Positions 10,126 to 22,633 of a DNA stretch of 64,000 nt are shown here, piece by piece; within the stretch, counting starts at the first letter, position 1; every line of letters starts with the position of its first letter. The position numbers and the translations under genes are program-made. The stretch is from Rebecca billardiae RCC1528 (taxonomy: Eukaryota > Haptophyta), in the NCBI GenBank assembly GCA_965240325.2, contig OZ251230.1, positions 496,001 to 560,000 of the forward strand, read 5' to 3'. The notes below the pieces were generated by a model that saw only the letters and a list, made by a program, of their open reading frames with translations, had not been told where the DNA came from and did no database searches.

Positions 10126-10872
10126 CGCATCCGCCTGTACACAATCGGCGCCGCGCCGGCGGCTGCGAAGTGCGATGGGCCCGCGCCCGGCGCGGCGGCG
10201 GGCGGCGGCGCGCCGCTGGAGTCTAGTTGTACGGGCATGCAACTCCGGGTCTGTCAATAGACGACTGCGATGGCGGAGGGTGCACCGCCACCGCGGGCCC
10301 TGAACTACGTTCGTTCTACGGAAAAGGACCGCGGAACGCGGTCCTATATATATATATATATAATTTTTAGACGAGTGATGATGACGTGATGATGACAGTA
10401 GACGACGATATATCGCCACTCGAGGCCGACGCGACACGCGACCACGCGTGTCCGGCGTCATCGTCGTCATCGATCATAGTAATTCGCGATCCAAGTCATC
10501 AGACATCAGTCCTGAATCCAGTGATCGCTGCAGCGCGCGTCACTACTCACTAGACTCTAGAGTCTAGACACAATACTCTGCTCACAGTCTGACTAGCCGC
10601 CACACTCTGCTTTGCGGGCAGCCGAGCCATCATCGATTAAATGTACGTAATAAAGGCCAGCTGCCAGCACTACAGTAACTAGCAGCCGACTGAGCCGTGG
10701 TGGCCTGCTGCCAGTGATGTCGGATGAGATTGAGAGATCGCTCCGACGCGTCAACGTACTCAACGTCGAACGTGCGCGGAGGAACGCGTCGGCGGCAGCT
10801 GCCCCCGAGCGCGCCCCCACCGCGGCCATGTGGTGTACAGCACGCGTGAGCTCGCCCCGCAGCCGGGCGGGC

Positions 10873-12434
10873 TCACCAGTCGTACACGCTCAGCGCAATC
10901 CCAAACGCTGCAAACGGCGAGAGGGGCGCCATGAAGTCGAGGCTGTACGTGCCCTCTGCCCTCTTGCCGAAGAGCAGCACCGACTTCTCAGCGTCTCCGA
11001 ACGGCGTGAGCTGAAAGTTTTTCGACGAGGGGCACGTCGCGCGCTCGAAGAAGTTGAGCGTGAGCAGCTTCGTCTCCTGCGCGCGCGCGCGCGTACGTGC
11101 GTCCGGGCGCGTGCGGGGCGGGAGGCGTGCGCCGGGCGGGTGTGAGCGCTGCTGCTCGCCAGGCGCGCGCGCGCGGGGCGCTCGTGTGCGTGCGCTCGTG
11201 CGCGGCCGCGCACGCACCGGGTTCCACTGCGGCAAGCGCATGGTGAGCAGGCTCGCGTCACGCTGCGGCTGCGTGTCGTCGTGCTCGCGCAGCCACCGCT
11301 CCAGCTCGCCCGGCGGCCACGCCACCGCGGCCGAGGGCGAGGGCGGCGCGTTGTGCCCGTTGGCAAACGCAGACTCACCGTACGCGCAGTTGGGCACCGC
11401 CACCTCCATCATGTTCATCACGGGCATGTCGCCCGTCTGGTGCGTGCCGTGCGCGATGCACGTGTACTCCCACGGCGGGTCCGCGCGCACGCCGGCGCGG
11501 CGGCCCTCCAGCACGAACATCCCCGGCTGCGCGCGAGGGGGCGGGGGCCCAGCGCATGCGCAGTGCGCGCTCCAAGGTGAGCGTGGCGGGGGCGCGCCCA
11601 GGCGGGCCCGTGCGCATGCACGCGCGCGCACCTGCACGGGGCGCATCACGCCGATGTGGCTGTTCTCAATGTCGTTCTCGTACATGGAGATGAGGATATC
11701 CTTTTGCTTCGCGCGGTGCAGCGCGACGAGCAGCATCACGTTCGACTCCTCGATCACCTGAGGGCCAGCGGCGCGGCGCGGCGCCGCTCGGCGTGAGCGC
11801 GGCCGAGCGCGTGCGCGGCGCGCGCGCGCGCGCGGATGGCGCCGACGCGCGGCGGCGAGCGCGCGCGCGCGCGGGCGAGGCGAGCCGCCCCCCCCCCGCG
11901 CGGCCCGCGCACCATCTCGTACAGCGTGTTCCCATTTTTCTGCTGCTTCACCTCGACGCGGCAGAGCACGCGGCCCTGCGACGGCGGCGCGGGCCTCATG
12001 AACATCTCCATGTATGGGGAGACGTCGACGGGGATGTCGATGACGACCTCGCCGCCGCCGCCCTCGTCGCGGTCGTGGTGTGTCGGCGGGGCGCGCGGTG
12101 GTCTCCTCACGTCGACGCCGCGGCTGCCCTGCTCGAGCCTCAGCCGCGCCACCTGGTCGCCCAGCAGCGCCGCGGGCGAGACATCGCTGAACATCTCGCT
12201 GTGCGGCACCATCCTACTCGAGTCCTCCACCGGCGTGACGGGCGTCTTCACCGGCTCGTGCGCGAAGCCGGGGTTGTTCGCCCCGTGCGTGCCATTGGCC
12301 CCCGCACCGCTCGCCCCAGCCGGCCCGCCGCCGTCGTGTCGGTTCGGCACCGACGGCGATTGGCCAAAGGGGTTGCGCGGGATGTCCACGCGCAGGGGCG
12401 GCTTGCGAGCCAGCGGCGAGCGGAAGTCGTCCAT
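10873..12434 (-). CDS. Tubby-like C-terminal-domain protein
   Basis: Four exons are inferred: 12434-11913, 11757-11632, 11526-11218 and 11076-10873. The three GT-AG introns are GC-rich (155, 105 and 141 nt). The product is 386 residues. The first ~110 residues are Pro/Gly-rich and low complexity. From about residue 150 the Tubby barrel is recognisable. An early strand reads VLCRVEVKQQKNG and a middle strand ends in MNMMEVAVP. The family's hallmark closing segment follows: LTLNFFERA, KNFQLTPF, then FGKRAEGTYSLDF and FGIALSVYDW at the C-terminus. Tubby domains bind phosphoinositides and, in ciliates and animals, help carry membrane proteins to cilia. A role in phosphoinositide sensing or flagellar trafficking is therefore plausible but is inferred. 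The final residues are shorter than in animal Tubby, lacking the usual KLACE tail. Confidence 0.8.
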
Positions 12435-12652
12435 TCGCAGCGACAGAAGGCGCCCACTGCCTCACGAGCGTGGAGCCACGCCCGCGCGCCCGCGACCGAT
12501 GGGCGGCACCGCAGCGGACAGCCGTGATAATGGCTGCCCTCGAGACCCAACGCCACTCGGAGCGTGCAAGCGCGCTTGACCACCGTTGATTTTCCGAGTC
12601 CACATTTCCGTGAACGACGACGAACGATATTTCTCTCGTCCGACGAAACGCG
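12435..12652. promoter_or_regulatory. Shared divergent promoter region (218 bp)
   Basis: This is the only DNA between the ATG of the Tubby-like gene (-) and that of the oxygenase-like gene (+). It must hold both 5' untranslated regions and promoters. No specific element was recognised. Confidence 0.45.
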
Positions 12653-13612
12653 ATGGCGGCCGCCGCGCCCGGAGTGCCGGGGGATGCCTTTTTCGAGCTG
12701 CGCGCCCGTGAGCTCCACGAGGATGGCTTCACGCTCCTCGGACGCGACGAGCTGGCCTTGTTAGAGAAGGGCTGGGCTGAGCTCGTGAGCGCCGCAGCCA
12801 CGCACGTGCGTGGCCTCGGTCCGGGCCAGTTCGACACGATCACGTCCGCGCGGCTGCAGCACAAGTTCTCGCGCGCCAAAGCCCTGCCCGCAGCGGTGCG
12901 CCCGGTCGTGGACGCCCTGGAGCGCGTGCTCAGACGTATCGACGACGGCCTCGCGCGCGTGCGCTCGCCCTTGAGGCTGGCCTCCGTCGACACCGCGCCC
13001 GCGCTGATGGACTGCTACGCGCTGCGCACGTGCATGGGGTGCGCGCCCGACGCCTTCGAGCCGCAGCCGTGGCACATGGACAGCCTGCGCCGCTTCCCGA
13101 CGGCCGTGGCCATGCTGTCTGACGGCCCACTCACCGAGTTCGCCCGTGGGCCGTACGCCGACCTGCCCACCGCGCACGCCACCGACGAGGCGCGCGCGTG
13201 GCTCTCCTGCTGGGACTCAGCCGCCGTCTCGCAGGCCGAGCGCGACTTTTGGTCCGCGTGGCTCGGCAGGGCGGGCGCGCTCGTCCGGTCGGCGCGAGGC
13301 GAGCTGGACTGGAGCGCGCTGCCCGCCGTCTCCCCCCGCGCGCTCCGCGCCGAGCGCACCGGCCGTCGCGGCGACATGGCGATCTTCTGGGCCAACAAGC
13401 TGCACCGCGGCCCGGCGACGGCGGCGGCCGCCGCGCAGCGCGATGTCCTCTTCTGCTCGTGGGCGGGCGCCCCGGGCGTGCCGCTCCCGCGGGCGAAGGA
13501 GCAGAGCGAGACCGACTACACCATCACCGACAGCGCGCTCAACGCCAAGGTGACGATCGTCTCCGCGCGCACGCTGCGGCTCGCGGCTCGCGCGGCCAGC
13601 GCTAGAGCCTAG
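12653..13612 (+). CDS. Phytanoyl-CoA-dioxygenase-like 2-oxoglutarate/Fe(II) oxygenase
   Basis: A single-exon gene of 319 residues. The putative iron triad is visible. WHMD (H141, D143) gives the HxD pair, and the distal His lies in NKLHRGPA (H251). R263 in the following strand fits the 2-oxoglutarate-binding arginine. The strand DMAIFW before the distal His is typical of this fold. The family hydroxylates small molecules or lipids, but the substrate cannot be told. A long, variable linker (about residues 175-235) separates the two iron-binding halves. The assignment rests on the motif pattern and not on close similarity that I can recall. Confidence 0.6.
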   Translation: MAAAAPGVPGDAFFELRARELHEDGFTLLGRDELALLEKGWAELVSAAATHVRGLGPGQFDTITSARLQHKFSRAKALPAAVRPVVDALERVLRRIDDGLARVRSPLRLASVDTAPALMDCYALRTCMGCAPDAFEPQPWHMDSLRRFPTAVAMLSDGPLTEFARGPYADLPTAHATDEARAWLSCWDSAAVSQAERDFWSAWLGRAGALVRSARGELDWSALPAVSPRALRAERTGRRGDMAIFWANKLHRGPATAAAAAQRDVLFCSWAGAPGVPLPRAKEQSETDYTITDSALNAKVTIVSARTLRLAARAASARA

Positions 13613-13797
13613 ATCTCCAGCAGCAGACGCGAGAGCTCCCAAGTGTCCACGAAGGAGCAAGCTGAGCTTACAATAGTACACTACTATGGGCGGGGTACTT
13701 TCGTCCCAGTAGAAAGTTGAGCGCAGGGCGCAAACCGCCGCTTGCCGGAAATTTCGTCTTCCAGCAGACCCGCGCGCGTTGTGCACGTCCGCCCTGC

Positions 13798-16132
13798 ATG
13801 CGGCTGTCAGCCGCGCTCCTCGCCCTCCTCGTCGCGCGCGCGAGCGCGCATCGGTCGTATCTGGCGGAGCTTCCGAACGCGGACAAGGTCCCAGGTGGCC
13901 CGGGCATCGGCCACACGCGCGCCGCCGGTGGTGGCGCGCGTAACGCGTTCGGTTCCGACTTTGCCGCGAGCGGGCACAAGTGGTCCCGCGCGCTCTGCAC
14001 GATGGACTCGGACGGCGATGGGAGGACGAACGGCCAGGAGCTCGGCGACCCAGAGTGCGTGTGGGAGCCGGGATTGGTCCCCCAATTCGATACCGGCATC
14101 ACACACCCCGGCGTGCACACGGCCGCGGATGACGCCCACGTCGCTGACTCGTGCGACGGATTCGCCCTCGCCAACGGCACGGCGAACGTGACGGTGGAGC
14201 TGCGCTTCCCGGCGTACGAGGTGCCGAGCAAAGGGACAACGTACGCCAAGTACGCCTTCAATGTGCGCGACGAGCTCGACGCGCTCTCCGTCGGCGCCGT
14301 GCGCGGCGTGCGCTTCGGCGTGCGATTTGAGCCGCTGGTCGAGCAGAGCGCCGTCGTGCACCACATGCTGCTGTGCGCGCCGTGCGCGCGCGGGCGGCGG
14401 GGCTCGGCCGCAGCACGCCCCGGGTGGGCGCGTGGATGGCTTCTCACTCAAAGCGCGCGCGCGCGCGCGCGTGGGCGCGCCCCCGCCCCGCGCGCCTCCT
14501 CCCGCGCTGTTTCAGCTACGGCTGTGACGACCTCCCCGCGCAGTTTGTGGACGCGCCGACACAGTCGGCCGACATGCCGTGCACGCGGCTCAGGTACGCG
14601 TGGGCGGTGGGCGGCGGCCCATTCTGCCTGCCCGACCGCGTGGGCATCCCCTTCGACGTCGACTCGGCCGAAGACGCATGGCACGTGCTCGAGATCCATT
14701 ACGACAACCCGCAGCGGCGCGCCGGGCTGCGCGACTCGTCCGGCGTGCGGCTGACGCTGGTGGACGACGGCGACGCGGGCGGTGCGTACGCGCGGGCGGG
14801 GTTCCTGTGGATAGGTGCGGCGCTGTCCAAGCTGCGCATCCCGCCCGGCCAGCGCGCGCACCACGTCGAGGCGCGCTGCGCATTCCCGCAGCTGCGCGCG
14901 GAGACGCGCGTGACCGCGTTCGCCTCCATGCTGCACGCGCACACGCTCGGACGCGCCGTGTGGACGGAGGTGCACCGCGCGCACGGCGGCGGGCACGCGT
15001 ACGCGCACGACGCCGGCTGCTCGATGGCGTACGACTTTGACCTGCAGGAGATGGTGCCGCTGCCCGCCCCCGTCAGCCTGGGCCCGTCGGACACGCTGGT
15101 GGCCAACTGCGTCTACGACTCGAGCGCCCGCTCGGACGTGACGCGTGGCGGCGACGAGACAGCGGACGAGATGTGCCTCACGTTCCTGCTGTACTACCCC
15201 GAGGTGCAGGTGTGCGTCGCATCGGCGGCCCGAGGCGCCCCCAGCCGCGCTCGGCACGCGCCGCGCACCCGGAGGCCTCACCCAGTCCGCATGCCGGGCT
15301 GGCGCCGCCCGCCGCCCGCCGCCCGCCGCCCTCCGCCCTCCCGCAGGGCGAGGAGACCGTGTGCTGGGCGGCGCCCGTCGAGGTGCGCGGCCCGTCCGCC
15401 GCGAGCCACGCGTGCTGCCCGCTGCTCGCCAACGGCGAGGTGGCGTGCGACGCGGAGCCAGGCGCGCGCGCGCCACCGCCGGCGTGGCTGTACGCGCACG
15501 CCGCCGCGATGACCGTGGCGTGGGGCGCGCTCGCGCCGTGTGGGGTTGGCGCGGCGATGCAGCCGCTCCGCCGGCGGCTGGGCGCTAGCCGATGGCTGGG
15601 CGTGCATCGCGGGCTTCAGCTCGGCACGCTTGCCCTCACTCTGCTCGGCGGCGTGCTCGCGATCGCGCGCAGCGGCGGCGGGCGGCCAAGCGGCGCGCAC
15701 GCGCTGCTCGGCATCGCCGTGTGCGCGCTCACCCTCGCGCAGGCGCTGGGCGGGCTGTGCCGCCCGGCAAAGCCCGGGGGAGCGCCCGCGCCCGAGGCGG
15801 CGACAGGCCACGGTGAGTGCGCGCGCGCGGACGCCGGCGGTGAGGGCATCACGCCGACGACAGCTCGCGCCGCGCCATCCGGCGGCAAGGCGCGAGCTCG
15901 AGTCTGGTGGGCGCGCGTGCACCGCGCGTGCGGCGTGGCGCTACTGCTGGCCGCCCTCGCCAACATTGCGCTGGGCGGCGTCGAGGCGTGGCGGTGGTAC
16001 GCGCCTCCGAGCCGGCTGGGGCGGCTGTGGCTCTGGCTTCCGTTCGCGGCGGCGCTGCTGGGCGTCTCAGTGGCGCTGCTGGGCGTGACAGGGTTGTGCG
16101 TGCGGGATGTGCGTGGTCGTCGTGTCTCGTGA
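13798..16132 (+). CDS. Temptin-copper type II monooxygenase-cytochrome b561 fusion
   Basis: Three exons are inferred (13798-14381, 14516-15209 and 15347-16132), with GT-AG introns of 134 and 137 nt, giving 687 residues. A signal peptide (residues 1-17, cut before HRSY) is followed by a temptin domain with its signature ([14 protein letters not shown], then [16 protein letters not shown]). Next is a copper type II, ascorbate-dependent monooxygenase region of the PHM/DBH type. It has VHHMLL near residue 188, HYDNP and an HAH motif, likely copper ligands. The last ~230 residues are a cytochrome b561-like membrane domain with about five helices and histidines near 476, 512, 544 and 617, which fit two haem sites. 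The b561 part could pass electrons from cytosolic ascorbate to the luminal or extracellular copper enzyme. This is inference from the fusion. A further small intron near 15814 (GTGAGT) is possible. Confidence 0.8.
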
Positions 16133-17502
<1,370 letters not shown>

Positions 17503-19900
17503 TCAATACCGGCCAACGTCGGTGCGCTGCTGCGCGCGGTCTGGCTCGTCGGGGGCGGCGGTTGCGCTGTCCGGGGCCAGCACTCGCCCGGCCGCGTCGC
17601 TGTCGTGGCGCTTCATCTGCTCGCCGTCAGACTGCTGCTGCCGCCGCTGCGCGTGGTGCGCGAGCACCGTGCGCCGCGCGTACAGGCAGAGCAGCTCGAG
17701 GTACGGCACGCGCACCTCGAGCGTGCTCGCGAGGCCGCGCAGCAGCCCGAGCGTGCGGATGAAGAACATGAAGTCGTCGGGCATGCTGAGCATGCGGCGC
17801 GTCTGCTGGCCCGCGGCCTTGTCCGCGCGGCGCTCCTCCTTGCGCTGCTTGAAGAACTCGTCCATCTCCTTGCGCTGCGACTCGCGCCGCCCCGTGTCGC
17901 GCAGGTAGTACGCCCAGAACGCGAGGTCGCGCTCCGGCCGCTCGGGCTGGTTAGACGCGAGCCCGAGCTCCGCCATCGCCGCGCCCATCCTCGAGGCGTC
18001 CATCTCGGCGGTCGCGCTCACGAGCTCGCAGTATGCGCGCTTGCGGCCGGCGGGGAGCGAGACGGTCCAGCCGAAGTCGAGGAGGACGGGCGTGACCACG
18101 CCGCGCTCGGCGTCGATGTGCACCAGCAGGTTGCCCTGCGGCGCGCGGGCGGCGCGCGCGCGGCGGCGCGCCGCTCAGCCGCGCGCGCGCGGCGCGCGCG
18201 GGCGCGCGCGCGAGGCGCGTCCTCGCGCGCACACCGGATGCGGGTCTGCGTTGAAGTAGCCGTCGCCGAAGAGCTGGCACGCGTACGCGAGCGTGATGCG
18301 GCGCATCAGCGCCTCGCGGTCCACGCCGTGCAGCCGCAGCTGCTCCACGTCCGTCATCTTGAAGCCGGGCACGAAGCGCATCGCAAACGCGCGCTGCCCG
18401 ACCAGCCCAGGCAGTGGCTCAGGCACAATCACCGCGATGCCCGCGGCGCGCATGTTGGCGCGGACGGCGCGCAGGTGGTCGGCCTCGACGCGGAAGTCGA
18501 GCTCGGCGTCGACCTCGCGCGCCCACGCCTGCAGCACCGTGAGCAGCGGCTCGTACCGCTCGTCCCGCCGCGCCAGCCACCTCGCGATGCGCAGCGCCGC
18601 CACAAAGTCTGCACGCATCAGCTCGGCAATGCCCTCGTGCTGCAGCTTGAGCGCCACGCACGCGCCGCCCTCGCGCACCGTCGCGCGGTGCACCTGCGCG
18701 ACGGAGGCGGAGGCGAGCGGCTCCATCTCGAAGTGGGAGAAGATGGCCTCGAGCGGCGCGCCCAGCTCCGTCGCCACCGTCGCGCGCACGTACGCCGCCC
18801 GGTCGGCGGGCAGCTCGTCCTGCAGGCCCTCGAGCGCGCGCGCCCACGCGGCGGGCACAATGTCGGCGCGCGAGCCGATGTATTGGCCGAACTTGACCCA
18901 GAGCGAGCGGAGGGCGCCGAGCTGCGCGCAGACGAAGGGGGCGAGCACGCGGTCGGCGAGCTCGTACGCCAGCGCCTCCGTCTGCGCCGACGCCTTCGCC
19001 GAGCGCAGCGCGCGGCGCAGCCCCTCATACGCGCCGATGGTGGCGAGCGCGGTGCCGTTGATGCGACTCAGCCGCACGAGGGACGGCCACAGCCAGAGGG
19101 CGCAGCTCAGCGCGCAGAGGAGGAGCGCGGAGAGGGCGGGGTGCGCGCACGCCGCAGCGCACAGGCGCGCGACGCCGCCGACGCACACGCCGCACACGCC
19201 GCCGACCACGCCGCCGCCGCTCTCCGCGATCGGCCCGGCGGCCGCCGCGCCGTCGGCGCGCGCGCGCGCCGCCGCGAGCGCGCCGGCCGCGCGCAGCGCG
19301 AGCTCGGCCGCACCCGAGGTGGGGAGGCCGCGGCGCAGCGCGGCGGTGGCGGCGGCGACGGCCGAGGCGGTCGCGCGCGCGTGCTCCGCGGCGCGCGCCG
19401 CCTCTTCCTCCGCCGGCGCCGCGCTCGGCCCCGCCGACACCTCGGGCGCGGCGGCGAGCGTGGCCAGCAGCCACGCAAGCGCGTGCGGCGCGGCGGGCGC
19501 GAGCGCGCGCGCGCACAGCGCCACGCGGCTCGCCGCGTGCGCGCGCACGAGCAGCACGAGCGCCGCGGCGCACGCGAGGCGCGCGCGCTCGCCGGCGGCG
19601 TCGGCGAGCGCGTGGCCGGCCGCCACCCACGTGCACGCCGCCGCCGCGCTCGCGCCGCTCGCGCGCAGCACGCGGCTCAGTAGGTCGGCGTGCGGCCGCG
19701 CCGGCTGCGGCGCGGCGCGCGCGCCGAGCTGGCGGCCGCGGGACGGCGCCGCCGCGGCCGCGTCCGCCTCGAGCGCGCGCAGCCGCGCGTGCAGCTGCGC
19801 GCGCGCCTCGTACCCGTCGCGCTGCCAGCCGATCGGCGCGCGCAGGGCCGCCGCCAGCTCCTCCTCGATCACCTCGAGCTCCGCGCTCAGCTCGCTGGGC

Positions 19901-19943
<43 letters not shown>

Positions 19944-21042
19944 TCGGCTCGGGGCCGGGGGCGGCGGAGGCGGCGTGGGGCCACGCGAGCGGCGCGCAGG
20001 CCGCGGGCGGGATCGTCGACGGCGTCGCGCCGCCGCCCGCCCCCGCGTTGCCACGCTGCGCCGTGGGCGCCGACGTCGGCGCCGCCGCCCTCGGCGAAGG
20101 CAGTGCCCCCTGCGGCGGCGGCGGCGAGCGCGCGGCCGCGCCGCCGAGCTCGTCAGCGCGGCCGCCCGCGGACGGCGGCTGCAGCAGCGCGAGGAGGGGC
20201 GGCGGGCCGCGGCCGCCGAGCACGCTCGTGCCCGGGTACGCGAGCAGCACCGCGTGCAGGAAGTGCGCGATCCGCCGCTCGCGCGCCGCGAGGAACGACG
20301 GGCGCAGCGAGCGGCGCATGTCAGCCCACCTGCCAAGTGCAGGCGGCCTCAGGTGCGGCGCGTGCCCGCCGAGCGCGCCCGCGGCGGCGTCGTCGACGGC
20401 GACGGCCGCGGCGGCGGAGGCGTCGTGCAGGCCCTGCCGCCGCTCGCGCGCCGCGTGCGCGCGCAGCGCGTCCGACAGGTGCCGCACGTCCGACCAGCGC
20501 ACGCGCACGCGCCACGTGTGCCTGCGCTCGCGCACGAGCAGCTCGTACGCGGCGTAGCGCTCGAGGCCGACGGCGAGGACGACGTGGCTGAGCACGGCGA
20601 CGGCGAGGTCGGAGGGCGCGTCGGGGGGCGCCGTGCCCGCCAGCTGCGCGCGCTGCTCCGCGGCGAACGCGCTCGCGGCCGCGCTCAGCGCGCCGCGCAA
20701 CGGGGCAAACACCTTGCGGTCGCCCGTCAGCGTGATCTGGCCGGAGAGCGCGGCGAGCGCGGGCTTGAGCCGGCCGGTGGAGATGCGCTCGAGGGTGGCG
20801 AGCGAGCTCGCGCACGTGCAGTCCACCGCGGGGCGCTCGCCCTCCGCCGGCTCGAGCTCCGCGCGGCCGGCGCCGCCGCGCACGAGCAGCAGCCAGCTGC
20901 CCGCGCCCTCGACCGCCAGGCGCACCGAGAGGTCGGGCGCGTCGGCCGTGTGCTCGGGCCGGCGCATCTGCGCGCCCACGAGCTCCATGAAGCGCCGGAC
21001 GCGCTTCTGCGCGTCCGACGAGCCGTCCGCCGAGGCCTGCAT
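17503..21042 (-). CDS. SCP2-PX-ABC1/AarF-like kinase fusion protein
   Basis: Two exons (21042-18235 and 18135-17503) with a 99-nt GT-AG intron give about 1,146 residues. Residues ~10-125 read as an SCP2 sterol-carrier domain (ERISTGRLKPALAALSGQIT, then LTGDRKVF). About 155-275 resemble a PX phosphoinositide-binding domain (TWRVRVRWSDVRHLSDAL, and later a RIAHFLHAVLLAY helix). An Ala/Gly/Pro-rich linker with a poly-Gly run follows, then a hydrophobic helix near 634-658. The C-terminal part is an ABC1/UbiB kinase-like domain: KFGQ (~717-720), the Ala-rich loop ASASVAQVH, ELDFRVEADH, NADPHPGN (restored exactly by splicing) and DFGW (~956). ABC1 kinases support coenzyme Q and lipid metabolism in mitochondria and plastids. 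Sterol and phosphoinositide modules suggest lipid handling at a membrane, which is inference. An upstream in-frame extension to 21147 has no ATG. Confidence 0.8.
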
Positions 21043-21159
21043 CGCGCGCGCGCGGGGGAACGCCGGGCGCGCACGGCGAGCAAGCGGCGATGGAGGTGCG
21101 ACGCTGAAGGCCGTGCTGGGGGCGACTGGGCGAGATCCCACGTTCACGTGCTCGGCACC
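21043..21159. promoter_or_regulatory. Very short shared divergent promoter region (117 bp)
   Basis: Separates the ATGs of the ABC1-kinase fusion (-) and the ankyrin-type gene (+). Any core promoters must overlap. No motif was recognised. Confidence 0.45.
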
Positions 21160-22633
21160 ATGTCGTCATCGGCCCCCATCGTCGTCGGTTGCCGCGTCGT
21201 CGTGACCGGACTGAAGAATCGGGCCGAGCTGAACGGGCTCGTCGGCACCGTGCTGGACTGGAGCACGGCGCAGGCGCGCTGGGGCGTGCGCGTACCCACC
21301 GGCGAGCGCGTCCGCGTGCGCGCCGACAACCTACGGCGCGCGGCGGACGATGCGGAGGAGCCGTCCGCCCTCCTGCGCATGCTCGGCGGCGACATGCTCG
21401 GCCTGGTGGTGGCGGCGGTCGCCGGTGGGGACGACGCGGCCGAGGCGCGCGCAGACCTCTTCGCCCTCCGCCTCGCGGCCCCCGCGTTCCTCCCGCCCAC
21501 CAGCCACGCCCAGGCCGCGCGCGCCGAGCTGCGGCGCGCCCCCTTCCTCCGCTCGGCTGCGCTCGCCGCGTGGGCGCTGGACGAGCTCCCGGGCTTCCTC
21601 AAGGGCGACTACAATCTCTTCGTGCACGCGGCGCGGCATGGGCACGTCCCCGTCCTCGAGCTGCTGCGCGAGCGCGGCGTGCGCCTCGACGCGCCCCAAC
21701 ACAGGGAGGGTGACGCGAGCGCCGCTGCGGCGGGCGGCGGCCATCTGAGCGCCCTGCAGTGGCTGTGCGACGCCGGCTGCGAGGTGACGTGGACGGCGAG
21801 CGCGAGCGCGGGGGCGCGCGGGCAGAAGGAGGCGATCCAGTGGCTCCACGACCGCGGGCTCGACACGTCCGCCGCGCTGTGCAACCTGTGCAGCGGCGGC
21901 CACCTCTCCCTCGTGCGCTGGGCGCGCGGTGAGCTCGGCATCGAGTTGGGACCATCTCTGCCTCGAGCACGCGGCCATGCGCGGCCGGCTGGAGTGCGTG
22001 CGGTACTGCCTGGACAACGGCTGCCCGCGGAGCCGCGGGGGCTCGGGCGACGCCATCGTCTTCCTCACCGCGCTCGGCCTCGGAGAGCTCCCGCTGCTGC
22101 AGCTGCTGCACGAGCGAGGCGTAGGGCTGCCGCTGCGCGCCGAGTATGCAAGCCGAGGCGCGGAGTATGGCGGCCTGCCGGTGCTGCAGTGGCTGCGCGC
22201 GCAGGGGTGCCCGTGGGACTACGAGACCAACTGCGCCGCCGCCACGTCGGGCCGGCTGGACGCGCTGCGCTGGGCGGTGGCCAACGGGTGCGACTTTGAC
22301 CCCGCCGCGCGCCGCGCGTGCTACCTTCGGCTGGACGACCGGCTGCGCTCTCTCGAGGCTGAGGGGCGGCTGCCACTGGCGGGGGGCGCAGGAGGCACAG
22401 AGGGCAGGGACGAGGCGCGCGCGAAGAGGGAGGAGCTCGGCCGGGTGCGCCGCTGCGCCGCGTGGGTGGTGTGCGGGGAGGAGGGCCTGGCGGGGATCGA
22501 CGCCGGCAGAGCGCACATGCCGTCGCTCGAGCAGATGCGCGCGTTCATGAACCGCGGACGCGTGCGCGCGCGAGTGACCATCGGCCCGGACGGCGTCGAG
22601 CGGACGCAAGTGCTCCCGCCAGACGCACCGTGA
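21160..22633 (+). CDS. Ankyrin-type repeat protein with apparent frameshift
   Basis: The frame starts at ATG 21160 with a small SH3/KOW-like beta segment (VGCRVVVTGLKNRAELNGLV, about residues 9-28). Divergent ankyrin repeats follow, of the kind abundant in protists and giant viruses (GHVPVLELLRERG, GHLSALQWLCDAGC, GHLSLVRWAR). Near 21946 the reading frame changes: the first frame becomes Arg/Pro-rich, while the +1 frame continues with repeats (LEHAAMRGRLECVRYCLDNG) to the stop at 22633. Dropping one T in GAGTTGGGACC would join them as IEWDHL. This is either a sequencing or assembly error or a real lesion. No splice pair gives a sensible intron there. The function is probably protein-protein binding. 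Confidence 0.65.

Larger units (their letters stand above)
7600..10872. other. 3.3-kb gene-poor region
   Basis: I find no convincing coding sequence. The left part (7.6-9.1 kb) is A+T-richer and holds an 83-bp (TA)n tract. The right part (9.2-10.3 kb) is very GC-rich with chance open frames on both strands, and carries a ~78-bp direct duplication. A short (TA)n lies at about 10344-10362. Confidence 0.5.

Noticed and set aside
9109-10226. Frames of 220-250 codons on both strands
   Set aside because: No domain, signal or balanced composition. They overlap each other and a duplicated block.
15814-15866. Extra intron in the b561 part of the fusion gene
   Set aside because: A GTGAGT donor and a CAG acceptor exist, but the segment lies in a loop, is very short, and the frame is open, so it was left as coding.
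17605-22299. Long plus-strand open frames opposite the ABC1-kinase fusion
   Set aside because: They are Arg/Ala-rich mirror frames created by the extreme GC content. The minus strand carries all recognisable motifs.
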